Positions 1-6,848 of a DNA stretch of 14,861 nt are shown here, one piece after another. Made by a program: the position numbers and the translations under genes. The notes under the pieces are model-generated. The model had not been told where the DNA came from, made no database searches, and saw only the letters and a list, made by a program, of their open reading frames with translations. Each line of letters starts with the position of its first letter. Position 1 is the first letter of the stretch. The DNA comes from Candidatus Colimonas fimequi (GTDB taxonomy: Bacteria; Bacillota; Clostridia; Peptostreptococcales; Anaerovoracaceae), in contig JAGHTQ010000036.1 in assembly GCA_018065295.1 (NCBI GenBank), forward strand, positions 1 through 14,861, given 5' to 3'.

Positions 1-765
1 ATCACAACTTCAACTCCTGAGAAGTCACTGACAGTTACTCTTAAGAAGCATTCAGGAAGAAACTCAAGAGGTAAGATTACTGTAAGACATAGAGGCGGCG
101 GTTACAGACCTAAGTACAGAATCATCGACTTCAAGAGAAATAAGGACGGTATTCCAGCAACAGTATCAACTATCGAATACGACCCTAACAGAAGTGCTAA
201 CATTGCACTGTTAACATATGCTGATGGCGAAAAGAGATACATCATCGCTCCTAACAAGCTTAAGGTTGGCGATAAGGTAGAATCAGGCGCAGCAGCAGAT
301 ATCCAGATCGGAAACGCTCTTCCACTGGCAAACATCCCTGTAGGTACAATCATTCACAACGTTGAATTAAAGCCTGGCAAGGGTGGACAGCTTGTTAGAG
401 CAGCTGGTAACGGCGCTCAGCTGATGGCAAAGGAAGGTGCATTCGCACAGGTTAGACTGCCATCCGGCGAAGTAAGAAAGGTTGCAATCAACTGCAGAGC
501 TACAATCGGTGAAGTTGGTAACTTAGACCACCAGAACATCCAGATTGGTAAGGCTGGCCGTAAGAGACACATGGGTATTAGACCTACAGTAAGAGGTTCT
601 GTAATGAACCCTAACGATCACCCACACGGTGGTGGTGAAGGTAGAGCTCCTATCGGTAGAACTGGCCCAGTAACTCCATGGGGTAAGCCTGCTCTTGGTT
701 ACAAGACAAGAAAGAAGAAGAACGCATCTAACAAGTACATCGTTAAGAGAAGAAACGAAAAATAG
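1..765 (+). CDS. rplB: 50S ribosomal protein L2, 5' end missing
   Basis: Large-subunit protein L2, which binds 23S rRNA near the peptidyl transferase centre and is needed for subunit joining. Frame 1 is open from base 1 to a TAG stop and gives 254 residues. The first residues (ITTSTPEKSLTVTLKKHSGR) match the region that normally follows about 20 N-terminal residues, so the start lies just outside the window. The diagnostic features are the RGGGYRPKYR segment near the start and the C-terminal block with NDHPHGGGEGRAPIGR and a basic tail (KTRKKK), where the conserved histidine of L2 sits. An internal ATG at 424 is not the start, because conserved L2 sequence reads straight through it. It belongs to the S10 cluster and is followed 18 bases later by rpsS. 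The family call is certain; only the 5' end is missing. Confidence 0.98.
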   Translation: MTTSTPEKSLTVTLKKHSGRNSRGKITVRHRGGGYRPKYRIIDFKRNKDGIPATVSTIEYDPNRSANIALLTYADGEKRYIIAPNKLKVGDKVESGAAADIQIGNALPLANIPVGTIIHNVELKPGKGGQLVRAAGNGAQLMAKEGAFAQVRLPSGEVRKVAINCRATIGEVGNLDHQNIQIGKAGRKRHMGIRPTVRGSVMNPNDHPHGGGEGRAPIGRTGPVTPWGKPALGYKTRKKKNASNKYIVKRRNEK

Positions 766-783
766 TCAGGAAGGAGCATAATA

Positions 784-1056
784 ATGGGAAGATCACTTAA
801 AAAGGGTCCTTTCGTGAATGAGAAGCTGCTCAGAGCTATCGAAGAAATGAACGCAGCTAACGAAAAGAAAGTTATTAAGACTTGGTCAAGACCTTCAACA
901 ATATTCCCACAGATGGTGGGTCACACAATTGCAGTACACGACGGTAGAAAGCACGTGCCTGTATATGTAACAGAAGATATGGTAGGCCACAGACTTGGAG
1001 AATTTGCTCCAACTAGAACTTACAGAGGCCATGCCGCAGATAAGAAGTCAAAGTAA
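784..1056 (+). CDS. rpsS: 30S ribosomal protein S19
   Basis: S19 sits in the head of the small subunit, binds 16S rRNA with S13 and contacts the A-site tRNA side. The 90-residue product is the usual length (about 92). Diagnostic sequence includes the N-terminus MGRSLKKGPFV, the central KTWSRPSTIFPQMVGHTIAVHDG and the C-terminal GEFAPTRTYRGHAADKK. The start ATG is preceded by AGGAAGGAG at 768-775 at good spacing. It lies between rplB and rplV in the standard S10 order and is surely co-transcribed with them. Nothing unusual was seen. Confidence 0.98.
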   Translation: MGRSLKKGPFVNEKLLRAIEEMNAANEKKVIKTWSRPSTIFPQMVGHTIAVHDGRKHVPVYVTEDMVGHRLGEFAPTRTYRGHAADKKSK

Positions 1057-1075
1057 GAAAAGGAGATAATTAGAA

Positions 1076-1408
1076 ATGGAAGCAAAAGCAATTGCAAAGT
1101 ATGTAAGAATGTCTCCTATCAAGCTTAAGCCTGTTGCTGACTTAGTAAGAGGCAAGGATGCTGACGAGGCATTAACAATTTTAAAGTTCACACCTGGTAA
1201 GGGTGCTGAAATCATCGAAAAGGTTGTAGCATCAGCTAAGGCTAATGCAGACGTTAAGGAAATGAACGTTGACAACCTCTACGTAGCAGAAATCTGCGTA
1301 AACCAGGGACCAACTATGAAGAGATGGCGCGCTGGATCACAGGGTAGAGCATCAATCATTCTCAAGAGAAGCAGTCACGTATCTCTTACTCTGAAGGAAA
1401 AGGAATAG
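1076..1408 (+). CDS. rplV: 50S ribosomal protein L22
   Basis: L22 is a large-subunit protein whose long beta-hairpin lines the nascent peptide exit tunnel and is a site of macrolide-resistance mutations in other bacteria. The 110-residue product is full length. The N-terminal part (AKAIAKYVRMSPIKLKPVADLVRGK) is the globular domain; the tunnel hairpin covers about residues 76-100 (NQGPTMKRWRAGSQGRASII), with the expected glycine, arginine and lysine residues. AAGGAGAT lies upstream of the ATG at normal spacing. The TAG stop at 1406-1408 is part of the sequence TAGGAGGT, which is also the ribosome binding site of rpsC, so termination and re-initiation are probably coupled. Confidence 0.98.
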   Translation: MEAKAIAKYVRMSPIKLKPVADLVRGKDADEALTILKFTPGKGAEIIEKVVASAKANADVKEMNVDNLYVAEICVNQGPTMKRWRAGSQGRASIILKRSSHVSLTLKEKE

Positions 1409-1418
1409 GAGGTACACA

Positions 1419-2282
1419 ATGGGTCAGAAAGTAAGTCCTCATGGACTGAGAGTAGGCGTAATTCAGGACTGGGATTCAAAGTGGTATGCAGATAAGAACA
1501 AGTTTGCTGATTACCTCATCGAAGACCAGATGGTAAGAAAGTACGTTAAGGAAAAATTATATGCAGCAGGCGTTGCTAAGGTAGTAATGGAAAGAGCTGC
1601 TGAAAATAAGCTTAAGGTTATCGTTATGACAGCTAAGCCTGGTATGGTTATCGGTCGTTCAGGCGCTGGTATCGACGAACTTAAGGCTGATCTCGAAAAG
1701 AAGACTGGTAAGACAGTTGCAATCGACATCAAGGAAGTAAGAAGAGCTGAACTCGACGCACAGCTGACAGCTGAAAGCATCGCTCAGGCACTGGAAAGAA
1801 GAGTTTCATTCAGAAGAGCTATGAAGCAGGCTATCGGCAGAACAATGAAGGCTGGCGCAAAGGGTATCAAGGTTCTGGCATCAGGTAGACTTGGTGGCGC
1901 AGAAATCGCTCGTTCAGAAAAGTACAGCGAAGGTAACGTTCCTCTCCACACACTGAGAGCTGACATCGACTACGGTTTCGCTGAAGCTGATACAACTTAT
2001 GGTAAGCTGGGCATCAAGGTTTGGATCAACCACGGTGAAATCCTTGACAAGGGCCTCAAGCCAGCAGTTCCTGAAGAAAAGGAAGAAAGAAGAAACGGCA
2101 AGGGCAAGAGAGGCGACAGAAGACCTAGAAGAGACGGCGAAAGAAGACCTAGAAGAGACGACCGTAGAAACGATAGAGCAGAAGCTGCTCCAAAGGCTGT
2201 AAACCAGAGAATCAGAAAGCAGAAGGTTGAGCCAGTAGTTGAAGCTCCAGAAGCAGAAGTTGAAGCAACAGAAGCTGAATAA
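1419..2282 (+). CDS. rpsC: 30S ribosomal protein S3 with long charged C-terminal extension
   Basis: S3 forms part of the mRNA entry channel of the small subunit. The product is 287 residues, against roughly 215-235 in many bacteria. The N-terminus MGQKVSPHGLRVG is canonical, the type II KH domain has its GxxG loop at residues 79-82 (GRSG), and the S3 C-terminal domain runs to about residue 217 (GLKPAVP). The extra tail has three parts: a lysine/arginine-rich stretch from about residue 224, two copies of an eight-residue unit (RRPRRDGE then RRPRRDD) at residues 234-248, and a glutamate/alanine-rich end (about 268-287). Similar charged tails occur on S3 in some clostridia and actinobacteria. 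The tail's role is unknown; it would project near the mRNA entry site. The start is set by TAGGAGGT at 1406-1413. Confidence 0.97.
   Translation: MGQKVSPHGLRVGVIQDWDSKWYADKNKFADYLIEDQMVRKYVKEKLYAAGVAKVVMERAAENKLKVIVMTAKPGMVIGRSGAGIDELKADLEKKTGKTVAIDIKEVRRAELDAQLTAESIAQALERRVSFRRAMKQAIGRTMKAGAKGIKVLASGRLGGAEIARSEKYSEGNVPLHTLRADIDYGFAEADTTYGKLGIKVWINHGEILDKGLKPAVPEEKEERRNGKGKRGDRRPRRDGERRPRRDDRRNDRAEAAPKAVNQRIRKQKVEPVVEAPEAEVEATEAE
2115..2162 (+). repeat. 24-bp tandem repeat inside rpsC
   Basis: Two adjacent 24-base units (2115-2138 and 2139-2162) agree at 22 of 24 positions. They stay in frame and encode DRRPRRDG followed by ERRPRRDD, in the basic tail of S3. The core AGAAGACCTAGAAGAGACG is identical in both copies at 2118-2136 and 2142-2160. 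Near identity at the DNA level, including synonymous sites, suggests a recent local duplication or slippage rather than only protein-level selection. Confidence 0.9.
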
Positions 2283-2311
2283 TAGACAGTAGTGAAAGGA
2301 GGACACGCGTC

Positions 2312-2743
2312 ATGTTAATGCCAAAGCGCGTTAAGCATAGAAGAGTCCACAGAGGTAGAATGAAGGGTAAGGCTACTAAGGGCAACAAGATCGCTTACGG
2401 CGATTTCGGTCTGGTAGCTACTGAATGTGGATGGATTACTTCAAATCAGATTGAAGCAGCCAGAGTAGCAATGACAAGATCTGTAAAGAGAGGCGGTAAG
2501 GTATATATCGATATCTTCCCTCATAAGTCAGTAACTAAGAAGCCAGCAGGCGTACGTATGGGTTCCGGTAAAGGTGCTCCTGAATATTGGGTAGCAGTAG
2601 TTAAGCCAGGCAGAGTAATGTTCGAAATCGAAGGCGTTACAGAAGCACAGGCTAGAGAAGCTATGAGACTTGCTTCACACAAGCTGCCTATTAAGTGTAA
2701 GTTTGCCATCGCAGATAAGGAAGAAAAGGGTGGTGAAGCATAA
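2312..2743 (+). CDS. rplP: 50S ribosomal protein L16
   Basis: L16 binds 23S rRNA near the A site and helps organise tRNA binding in the large subunit. The 143-residue length is normal. Diagnostic sequence: MLMPKRVKHRRVHRGRMKGKA at the N-terminus, the central IFPHKSVTKKPAGVRMGSGKG with the conserved Arg/Met/Gly loop, and the C-terminal SHKLPIKCKF. A clear AAAGGAGGAC lies at about 2295-2304 before the ATG. The stop codon overlaps the rpmC start as TAATG, so rpmC translation is likely coupled to L16 translation. Confidence 0.98.
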   Translation: MLMPKRVKHRRVHRGRMKGKATKGNKIAYGDFGLVATECGWITSNQIEAARVAMTRSVKRGGKVYIDIFPHKSVTKKPAGVRMGSGKGAPEYWVAVVKPGRVMFEIEGVTEAQAREAMRLASHKLPIKCKFAIADKEEKGGEA

Positions 2744-2946
2744 TGGAATTAAACAAGATCAGAGAAATGTCAGTACTGGAACTGAACGAAGAACTTCTGA
2801 AGATGAAGAAGGATCTGTTCAACCTGAGATTCCAGCATGTAACTGGACAGCTTGAAAATCCAGTAAAGCTTAGAGAAACAAAGAGAGATATTGCAAGAAT
2901 CAAGACCATTATCAGAGAAAAAGAACTCGAGAAGGTTAACGGCTAA
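2743..2946 (+). CDS. rpmC: 50S ribosomal protein L29
   Basis: L29 is a small two-helix protein near the exit of the peptide tunnel, part of the docking area for trigger factor and the signal recognition particle. The 67-residue product is the usual size and starts MELNKIREMSVLELNEELLK; the conserved LFNLRFQHVTGQLENP segment follows, then an arginine-rich helix ending in REKELEKVNG. Its ATG shares one base with the rplP stop (TAATG) and only a weak Shine-Dalgarno (GGTGG) is visible in the end of rplP, so re-initiation by the upstream ribosome is the likely mode of translation. Confidence 0.97.
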   Translation: MELNKIREMSVLELNEELLKMKKDLFNLRFQHVTGQLENPVKLRETKRDIARIKTIIREKELEKVNG

Positions 2947-2963
2947 AGAAAGGAGGATGTATT

Positions 2964-3224
2964 ATGGCAGTTGATAGAAACAGAAGAAAGACAAGAGTTG
3001 GCGTTGTAATCAGCGACAAGATGGACAAGACTGTTGTTGTAGCATGTGAAGACTTCGTAAGACATTCACTTTATGGTAAGGCTGTAAAGAGAACTAAGAA
3101 GGTAAAGGCTCACGACGAAAACAACGAGTGCAATATTGGTGATACAGTTAGAATTATGGAAACAAGACCTCTCTCAAAGGACAAGAGATGGAGACTTGTT
3201 AACATCATTGAAAAGGTTAAGTAA
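2964..3224 (+). CDS. rpsQ: 30S ribosomal protein S17
   Basis: S17 is a primary 16S rRNA-binding protein of the small-subunit body with an OB-fold. The 86-residue product has normal length. Diagnostic sequence: RKTRVGVVISDKMDKTVVV near the N-terminus, HSLYGKAVKRTKKVKAHDE in the middle and GDTVRIMETRPLSKDKRWRL near the end. AAAGGAGGA precedes the ATG. The stop codon TAA at 3222-3224 begins the sequence TAAGGAGGG, which is the ribosome binding site of rplN. Confidence 0.98.
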   Translation: MAVDRNRRKTRVGVVISDKMDKTVVVACEDFVRHSLYGKAVKRTKKVKAHDENNECNIGDTVRIMETRPLSKDKRWRLVNIIEKVK

Positions 3225-3237
3225 GGAGGGCAACTAA

Positions 3238-3606
3238 ATGATTCAGACTGAAACTAGATTAAGAGTTGCTGACAACTCCGGAGCAAAGGAACTGTTATGT
3301 ATCCGTATCCTGGGCGGAACTAGCCGTCAGTACGCAAACATCGGTGACGTTATCGTATGCGCAGTTAAGGATGCTACTCCTGGCGGCACAGTAAAGAAGG
3401 GTGACGTTGTCAGAGCTGTTGTTGTTAGAACTAAGCACGGTGCTAGAAGAGCAGACGGTAGCTACGTTAAGTTCGACCAGAATGCAGCAGTAGTAATTAA
3501 GGACGATTTACAGCCAGTTGGAACTCGTATCTTTGGACCAGTTGCTAGAGAACTGAGAGATAAGGGCTTCATGAAGATCGTATCCCTGGCACCAGAAGTA
3601 TTATAG
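3238..3606 (+). CDS. rplN: 50S ribosomal protein L14
   Basis: L14 is a large-subunit protein at the subunit interface (bridge with 16S rRNA, partner of L19). The product has exactly the usual 122 residues. It starts MIQTETRLRVADNSGAKELLCIRILGG (quoted in family terms: the conserved ADNSGAK and L-G-G motifs) and ends with RELRDKGFMKIVSLAPEVL, the canonical C-terminus. The ribosome binding site TAAGGAGGG overlaps the rpsQ stop. Its own TAG stop at 3604-3606 starts the TAGGAGGT that serves rplX. Highly conserved, no oddities. Confidence 0.98.
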   Translation: MIQTETRLRVADNSGAKELLCIRILGGTSRQYANIGDVIVCAVKDATPGGTVKKGDVVRAVVVRTKHGARRADGSYVKFDQNAAVVIKDDLQPVGTRIFGPVARELRDKGFMKIVSLAPEVL

Positions 3607-3616
3607 GAGGTCACAA

Positions 3617-3922
3617 ATGAAGATTAAGAAGAATGACACAGTAATAGTACTCGCTGGTAAGGACAAGGGTAAGACTGGTAGAGTATTAAAGGCAATGCCT
3701 AAGGAAGGCAAAGTAATCGTTGAAGGTGTAAACATTCAGACTAAGCACCAGAAGCAGACACAGAGAGAAGCAGCAGAAATCAAGCACCAGGAAGGCGCTA
3801 TGGACGTTTCAAACGTTGCTTATTATGATACTAAGGCTAAGGCAGCTTCAAGAATCGGCTATGCTGTAGAAAACGGCAAGAAGGTTAGAGTTGCTAAGAA
3901 GTCAGGTACAGTAATTGACTAA
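3617..3922 (+). CDS. rplX: 50S ribosomal protein L24
   Basis: L24 initiates assembly of the large subunit by binding the 5' domain of 23S rRNA. The 101-residue protein begins with a KOW motif region (DTVIVLAGKDKGKTGRVLK, about residues 7-25), followed by VEGVNIQTKHQKQTQ and the C-terminal RIGYAVENGKKVRVAKKSG. All are typical. The start ATG lies 5 bases after TAGGAGGT at 3604-3611, a site that overlaps the stop of rplN. It is followed by rplE, as in other spc clusters. Confidence 0.98.
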   Translation: MKIKKNDTVIVLAGKDKGKTGRVLKAMPKEGKVIVEGVNIQTKHQKQTQREAAEIKHQEGAMDVSNVAYYDTKAKAASRIGYAVENGKKVRVAKKSGTVID

Positions 3923-3939
3923 GAAAGGAGGAGACGGTT

Positions 3940-4482
3940 TTGACTGCAAGATTAAAGGAAACTTACAAGAATGAAGTGTTCAACAAGTTAATGGAACAGT
4001 TCAATTATGATAACGTAATGCAGGTTCCTAAGCTCGAAAAGGTTACAATCAACATGGGTCTTGGCGAAGCTAAGGAAAATGCAAAGATTCTGGAAAGTGC
4101 TGTTGAAGAAATCGGTCTGATTTCAGGACAGAGACCAGTAATCACTAAGGCAAGAAAGTCAATCGCTAACTTCAAGGTTAGACAGGGCATGCCTGTTGGC
4201 GCTAAGGTTACTTTAAGAGGCGACAACATGTATGAGTTCATTGACAAGCTCTTCAACATCGCTCTTCCAAGATTAAGAGACTTTAAGGGTGTTAGCAAGA
4301 ATTCATTCGATGGAAGAGGCAACTACTCAATGGGTCTTAAGGAACAGCTCATCTTCCCTGAAATCAACTACGATAAGGTAGACAAGATCAAGGGTATGAA
4401 CATCGTATTCACTACAACTGCAAAGACAGACGAAGAAGCAGCAGCACTGCTGGCAGCTCTCGGTCTGCCATTTGAAAAGTAA
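3940..4482 (+). CDS. rplE: 50S ribosomal protein L5, TTG start
   Basis: L5 binds 5S rRNA in the central protuberance and contacts P-site tRNA. The 180-residue product is full length: LKETYKNEVFNKLMEQFNYDNVMQVPKLEKVTINMG (recognisable in part as the family N-terminus), the GQRPVITKARKSIANFKVRQG region, and the C-terminal half with FDGRGNYSMGLKEQLIFPEI. The start is TTG: AAAGGAGG at 3924-3931 is 8 bases upstream, and the first in-frame ATG comes only at residue 18 of the conserved N-terminus, so an ATG start would delete family sequence. A TTG start in an otherwise ATG-rich ribosomal operon may lower its initiation rate. Confidence 0.97.
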   Translation: MTARLKETYKNEVFNKLMEQFNYDNVMQVPKLEKVTINMGLGEAKENAKILESAVEEIGLISGQRPVITKARKSIANFKVRQGMPVGAKVTLRGDNMYEFIDKLFNIALPRLRDFKGVSKNSFDGRGNYSMGLKEQLIFPEINYDKVDKIKGMNIVFTTTAKTDEEAAALLAALGLPFEK

Positions 4483-4494
4483 GAGGAGGAGAAC

Positions 4495-4680
4495 ATGGCA
4501 AAGAAATCTCTTAAGGTTAAGCAGCAGAGAGCTCCTAAGTTCTCAACTCGTGCTTATACAAGATGCAGAGTATGCGGAAGACCACATTCAGTACTGAGAA
4601 AGTACGGAATCTGCCGTATCTGCTTCAGAGAACTGGCTTACAAGGGTGAAATCCCTGGCGTTAAGAAGGCAAGCTGGTAA
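4495..4680 (+). CDS. rpsN: 30S ribosomal protein S14, zinc-binding type (type Z)
   Basis: S14 is a small-subunit head protein. At 61 residues this is the short zinc form, not the roughly 90-100-residue zinc-free form. A four-cysteine zinc site is visible at C24, C27, C40 and C43 (CRVCG and CRICF). The C-terminus PGVKKASW is canonical. The ribosome binding site GAGGAGG follows directly after the rplE stop. Organisms with this C+ form sometimes carry a zinc-free paralog elsewhere for zinc shortage; nothing in this window shows one. It is the last gene before the 103-base gap upstream of rpsH. Confidence 0.98.
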   Translation: MAKKSLKVKQQRAPKFSTRAYTRCRVCGRPHSVLRKYGICRICFRELAYKGEIPGVKKASW

Positions 4681-4683
4681 AAA

Positions 4684-4712
4684 TTACGAATATATATACA
4701 TTTATATATAAT
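4684..4712 (+). promoter_or_regulatory. candidate internal promoter before rpsH
   Basis: The gap between rpsN and rpsH holds a perfect -10 hexamer TATAAT at 4707-4712. A weak -35 match, TTACGA at 4684-4689, lies at the ideal 17-base spacing but has only three of six consensus bases. The region is an AT run (4690-4714), so a chance TATAAT is quite possible. Transcription would start near 4719 and give a 65-base leader for rpsH. Confidence 0.4.
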
Positions 4713-4783
4713 AAGAAGTTAAGTTAAAACTACTATCCATTAAGTTCCCCAGGGAAAACTGGTGGAGGAAGGAGAACAGAACA
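4713..4783 (+). promoter_or_regulatory. rpsH leader region
   Basis: Between the AT run and rpsH there is a leader with a weak dyad, AGTTCCCC followed by AGGGAAAACT at 4743-4760 (the two arms pair only with a bulge), and a strong purine-rich ribosome binding site GGAGGAAGGAG at 4764-4774. This is the only long gap inside the S10-spc part. In E. coli S8 is the autogenous repressor of the spc operon, so a leader directly before rpsH would be a sensible place for feedback, but no clear S8-binding motif could be identified by eye. Confidence 0.3.
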
Positions 4784-5182
4784 ATGACAATGACTGATCC
4801 AATTGCAGATATGCTGACAAGAATCAGAAATGCAAACACTGCAGGTCATGCAACAGTAGAAATTCCTGCTTCAAAGATGAAGAAGTCAATCGCAGGAATT
4901 CTTAAGGAAGAAGGATACATCGCTGATTTCGAAGTAATCGAAGACAACAAGCAGGGTATCATCAAGGTTACAATGAAGTACGGTGCTGATAAGGAAAGAG
5001 TTATCAGCGGTATCAGAAAGATCTCAAAGCCAGGCCTTAAGTCATATGCTAAGGCTAATGAACTTCCAAGAGTTCTGGGCGGACTTGGTATCGCAATCAT
5101 CTCAACATCAAAGGGTGTTGTAAGCGACAAGGAAGCTAGAAAGCTGGGAATCGGCGGCGAAGTTATTTGTTACGTATGGTAG
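4784..5182 (+). CDS. rpsH: 30S ribosomal protein S8
   Basis: S8 is a primary binder of 16S rRNA helix 21 in the central domain, and in E. coli it also represses its own operon. The product is 132 residues, normal for the family. It reads MTMTDPIADMLTRIRNAN at the N-terminus, with RVISGIRKISKPGLKSYA in the middle and the highly conserved STSKGVVSDKEARKLGIGGEVICYVW at the end (key elements STSKGV and GGE). A second ATG at 4790 is possible, but the ribosome binding site at 4764-4774 is better spaced for 4784. The TAG stop starts the TAGGAGGT that serves rplF. Confidence 0.98.
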   Translation: MTMTDPIADMLTRIRNANTAGHATVEIPASKMKKSIAGILKEEGYIADFEVIEDNKQGIIKVTMKYGADKERVISGIRKISKPGLKSYAKANELPRVLGGLGIAIISTSKGVVSDKEARKLGIGGEVICYVW

Positions 5183-5194
5183 GAGGTAAATAGA

Positions 5195-5734
5195 ATGTCA
5201 AGAATCGGTATTAAGCCAATCGAACTTCCTGCTGGCGTAGAGGTTGCAGTTAGCGACAAGAACGTTGTTAGCGTTAAGGGACCTAAGGGCGAACTGCAGG
5301 AACAGATCAGCAACCTGTTAAAGGTTGAAATCGAAAACGGAGTTCTTAGTGTATCAAGAGATAACGATGCTGCTCAGAACAGAGCACAGCACGGTCTTGC
5401 AAGAACTCTCATCAACAATATGGTTGAAGGCGTAACTAAGGGTTACGAAAAGAAGCTTCTTCTGGTAGGCGTTGGCTACAGAGCTGAAAAGAAGGGCGAT
5501 ACATTGGTAATGAACCTTGGATACTCACATCCAATCGAGATGAAGGATCCTGAAGGTATCACAACTGAATGTCCAGATGCTACAACAGTAATCGTTAAGG
5601 GCATCGACAAGGCACTCGTTGGTAACTATGCTGCGAACGTTAGAAAGTGGAGAATCCCAGAACCTTACAAGGGCAAGGGCATCAAGTATGACGGTGAAGT
5701 TATTCGCAGAAAAGAAGGTAAAACTGGAGCATAA
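5195..5734 (+). CDS. rplF: 50S ribosomal protein L6
   Basis: L6 lies at the base of the L7/L12 stalk near the GTPase centre and the sarcin-ricin loop. The 179-residue length is typical. It has the two repeated alpha/beta domains of the family: the N-terminal half starts MSRIGIKPIELPAGV and includes VKGPKGEL, and the C-terminal half contains LVGVGYRAEKKGDTLVMNLG and the KGIDKALVGNYAANVRKWR segment, ending with EPYKGKGIKYDGEVIRRKEGK. The ribosome binding site TAGGAGGT at 5180-5187 overlaps the rpsH stop. Confidence 0.98.
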   Translation: MSRIGIKPIELPAGVEVAVSDKNVVSVKGPKGELQEQISNLLKVEIENGVLSVSRDNDAAQNRAQHGLARTLINNMVEGVTKGYEKKLLLVGVGYRAEKKGDTLVMNLGYSHPIEMKDPEGITTECPDATTVIVKGIDKALVGNYAANVRKWRIPEPYKGKGIKYDGEVIRRKEGKTGA

Positions 5735-5752
5735 GGAAAGGAGTAAAGTAAA

Positions 5753-6118
5753 ATGGCTAAAGAAAGCAGAAATGACAAGCGTGTCGCTAGACACCAGAGA
5801 ATTAGAAAAAACCTTGCTGGTACTCCTGAGAAGCCTAGACTCGCAGTTTACAGAAGTAACAAGAACATTTCATGTCAGATTATTGACGATGTTAACGGAG
5901 TTACACTTGCAGCTGCATCAACTACTGAGAAGGATCTCAGAGCTGAAATCGGTTACGGTGGAAACAAGGATGCTGCAAAGGCAGTAGGTGAAGCTATCGC
6001 TAAGAGAGCACTGGAAAAGGGTATCGAAGTAGTTACTTTTGACAGAGGCGGATTCCTCTATCACGGAAGAATTGCAGCCCTGGCTGACGGCGCTCGTGAA
6101 GCAGGTCTGAAATTCTAA
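5753..6118 (+). CDS. rplR: 50S ribosomal protein L18
   Basis: L18 binds 5S rRNA and joins it to the large subunit together with L5. The 121-residue product is full length. Its basic N-terminus (RVARHQRIRKNLAGTPEKPRLAVYRSNKN) is the typical rRNA-binding segment; the conserved C-terminal end is FDRGGFLYHGRIAALADGAREAGLKF. AAAGGAG precedes the ATG. The stop at 6116-6118 forms TAAGGAGGT, the ribosome binding site of rpsE and a full match to the anti-Shine-Dalgarno of 16S rRNA. Confidence 0.98.
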   Translation: MAKESRNDKRVARHQRIRKNLAGTPEKPRLAVYRSNKNISCQIIDDVNGVTLAAASTTEKDLRAEIGYGGNKDAAKAVGEAIAKRALEKGIEVVTFDRGGFLYHGRIAALADGAREAGLKF

Positions 6119-6131
6119 GGAGGTAAATTGA

Positions 6132-6635
6132 ATGCGTAATACAATTGATGCATCAAAGCTGGACTTAAACGAAACTATCGTTAACATCAGACGTGTTGCC
6201 AAGACTGTTAAGGGCGGCAGAAACATGAGATTCTCAGTTACTGTTGTTGTTGGCGATGGCGAAGGTCACGTAGGCGTAGGTCTCGGTAAGGCTATCGAAA
6301 TTCCTGAAGCTGTAAGAAAAGCTACAGAAGATGCAAAGAAGAATTTAATCACAGTTCCTACAGTTGGAACAACAATCCCTCATAGAAATATGGGTATTTT
6401 CGGAGCAGGTAAGGTTCTGCTCATGCCAGCTGCTCCTGGTACTGGAGTTATCGCAGGTTCATCAGTTCGTACAGTTCTGGAAGCTGCAGGTATCAAGGAC
6501 GTAAGAGCTAAGTCAATCGGCTCAAACAACACTGGTAATATGGCATACGCTGCTCTTGAAGGTCTCAAGACTCTGGTAACAGCTGAAGAAGTTGCTAGAA
6601 AAAGAGGCAAGACAGTAGAAGAAATCTTAGGATAA
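6132..6635 (+). CDS. rpsE: 30S ribosomal protein S5
   Basis: S5 works with S4 in decoding accuracy and mRNA helicase activity at the small-subunit entry channel; spectinomycin-resistance mutations map to its N-terminal loop in other bacteria. The 167-residue product shows the double-stranded RNA-binding-like N-terminal domain (IVNIRRVAKTVKGGRNMRFS, with the loop VAKTVKGG) and the C-terminal domain with PAAPGTGVIAGSSVRTVLEAAGI and KSIGSNNTGNMAYA. Start ATG follows TAAGGAGGT. Its own stop is embedded in TAAGGAGG, which serves rpmD. Confidence 0.98.
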   Translation: MRNTIDASKLDLNETIVNIRRVAKTVKGGRNMRFSVTVVVGDGEGHVGVGLGKAIEIPEAVRKATEDAKKNLITVPTVGTTIPHRNMGIFGAGKVLLMPAAPGTGVIAGSSVRTVLEAAGIKDVRAKSIGSNNTGNMAYAALEGLKTLVTAEEVARKRGKTVEEILG

Positions 6636-6647
6636 GGAGGAAGAACA

Positions 6648-6830
6648 ATGGCAAACATGATTAAAGTCACTTTAACAAAGAGCACTATTGGCGCTTCCCC
6701 TAAGCAGAAGAAGGTTGTTGAAGCGTTAGGACTTAAGAAGATGCACCAGTCAGTTGAACTTGTTGACTCACCTGTAACTAGAGGCGCAGTAAACAAGGTA
6801 GCGCATCTTTTAACAGTTGAAGAGCTGTAG
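6648..6830 (+). CDS. rpmD: 50S ribosomal protein L30
   Basis: L30 is a small accessory protein of the large subunit. The 60-residue product is the standard short bacterial form and shows the family pattern: IKVTLTKSTIGASPKQKKVVEALGLKKMHQSVELVDSP (in pieces, TLTKSTIG, LGLKKMHQ and the VRG-like TRGAVNKVAHLLTVEEL). The ribosome binding site TAAGGAGG at 6633-6640 overlaps the rpsE stop. Its presence agrees with the usual rpsE-rpmD-rplO order. Confidence 0.97.
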   Translation: MANMIKVTLTKSTIGASPKQKKVVEALGLKKMHQSVELVDSPVTRGAVNKVAHLLTVEEL

Positions 6831-6848
6831 GACAGGAGGTGCGAATAA

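Noticed and set aside
424..765. Short 113-codon gene starting at an ATG
   Set aside because: The same frame is open to base 1 and encodes L2 throughout; the ATG is an internal methionine of rplB.
5619..5987. 122-codon open frame on the plus strand overlapping rplF and rplR
   Set aside because: Out of frame with two well-recognised genes, no ribosome binding site, no family resemblance.
6380..6796. 138-codon open frame on the minus strand across rpsE and rpmD
   Set aside because: Antisense shadow of two certain ribosomal genes. The biased codons of the real genes rarely produce stops on the other strand.
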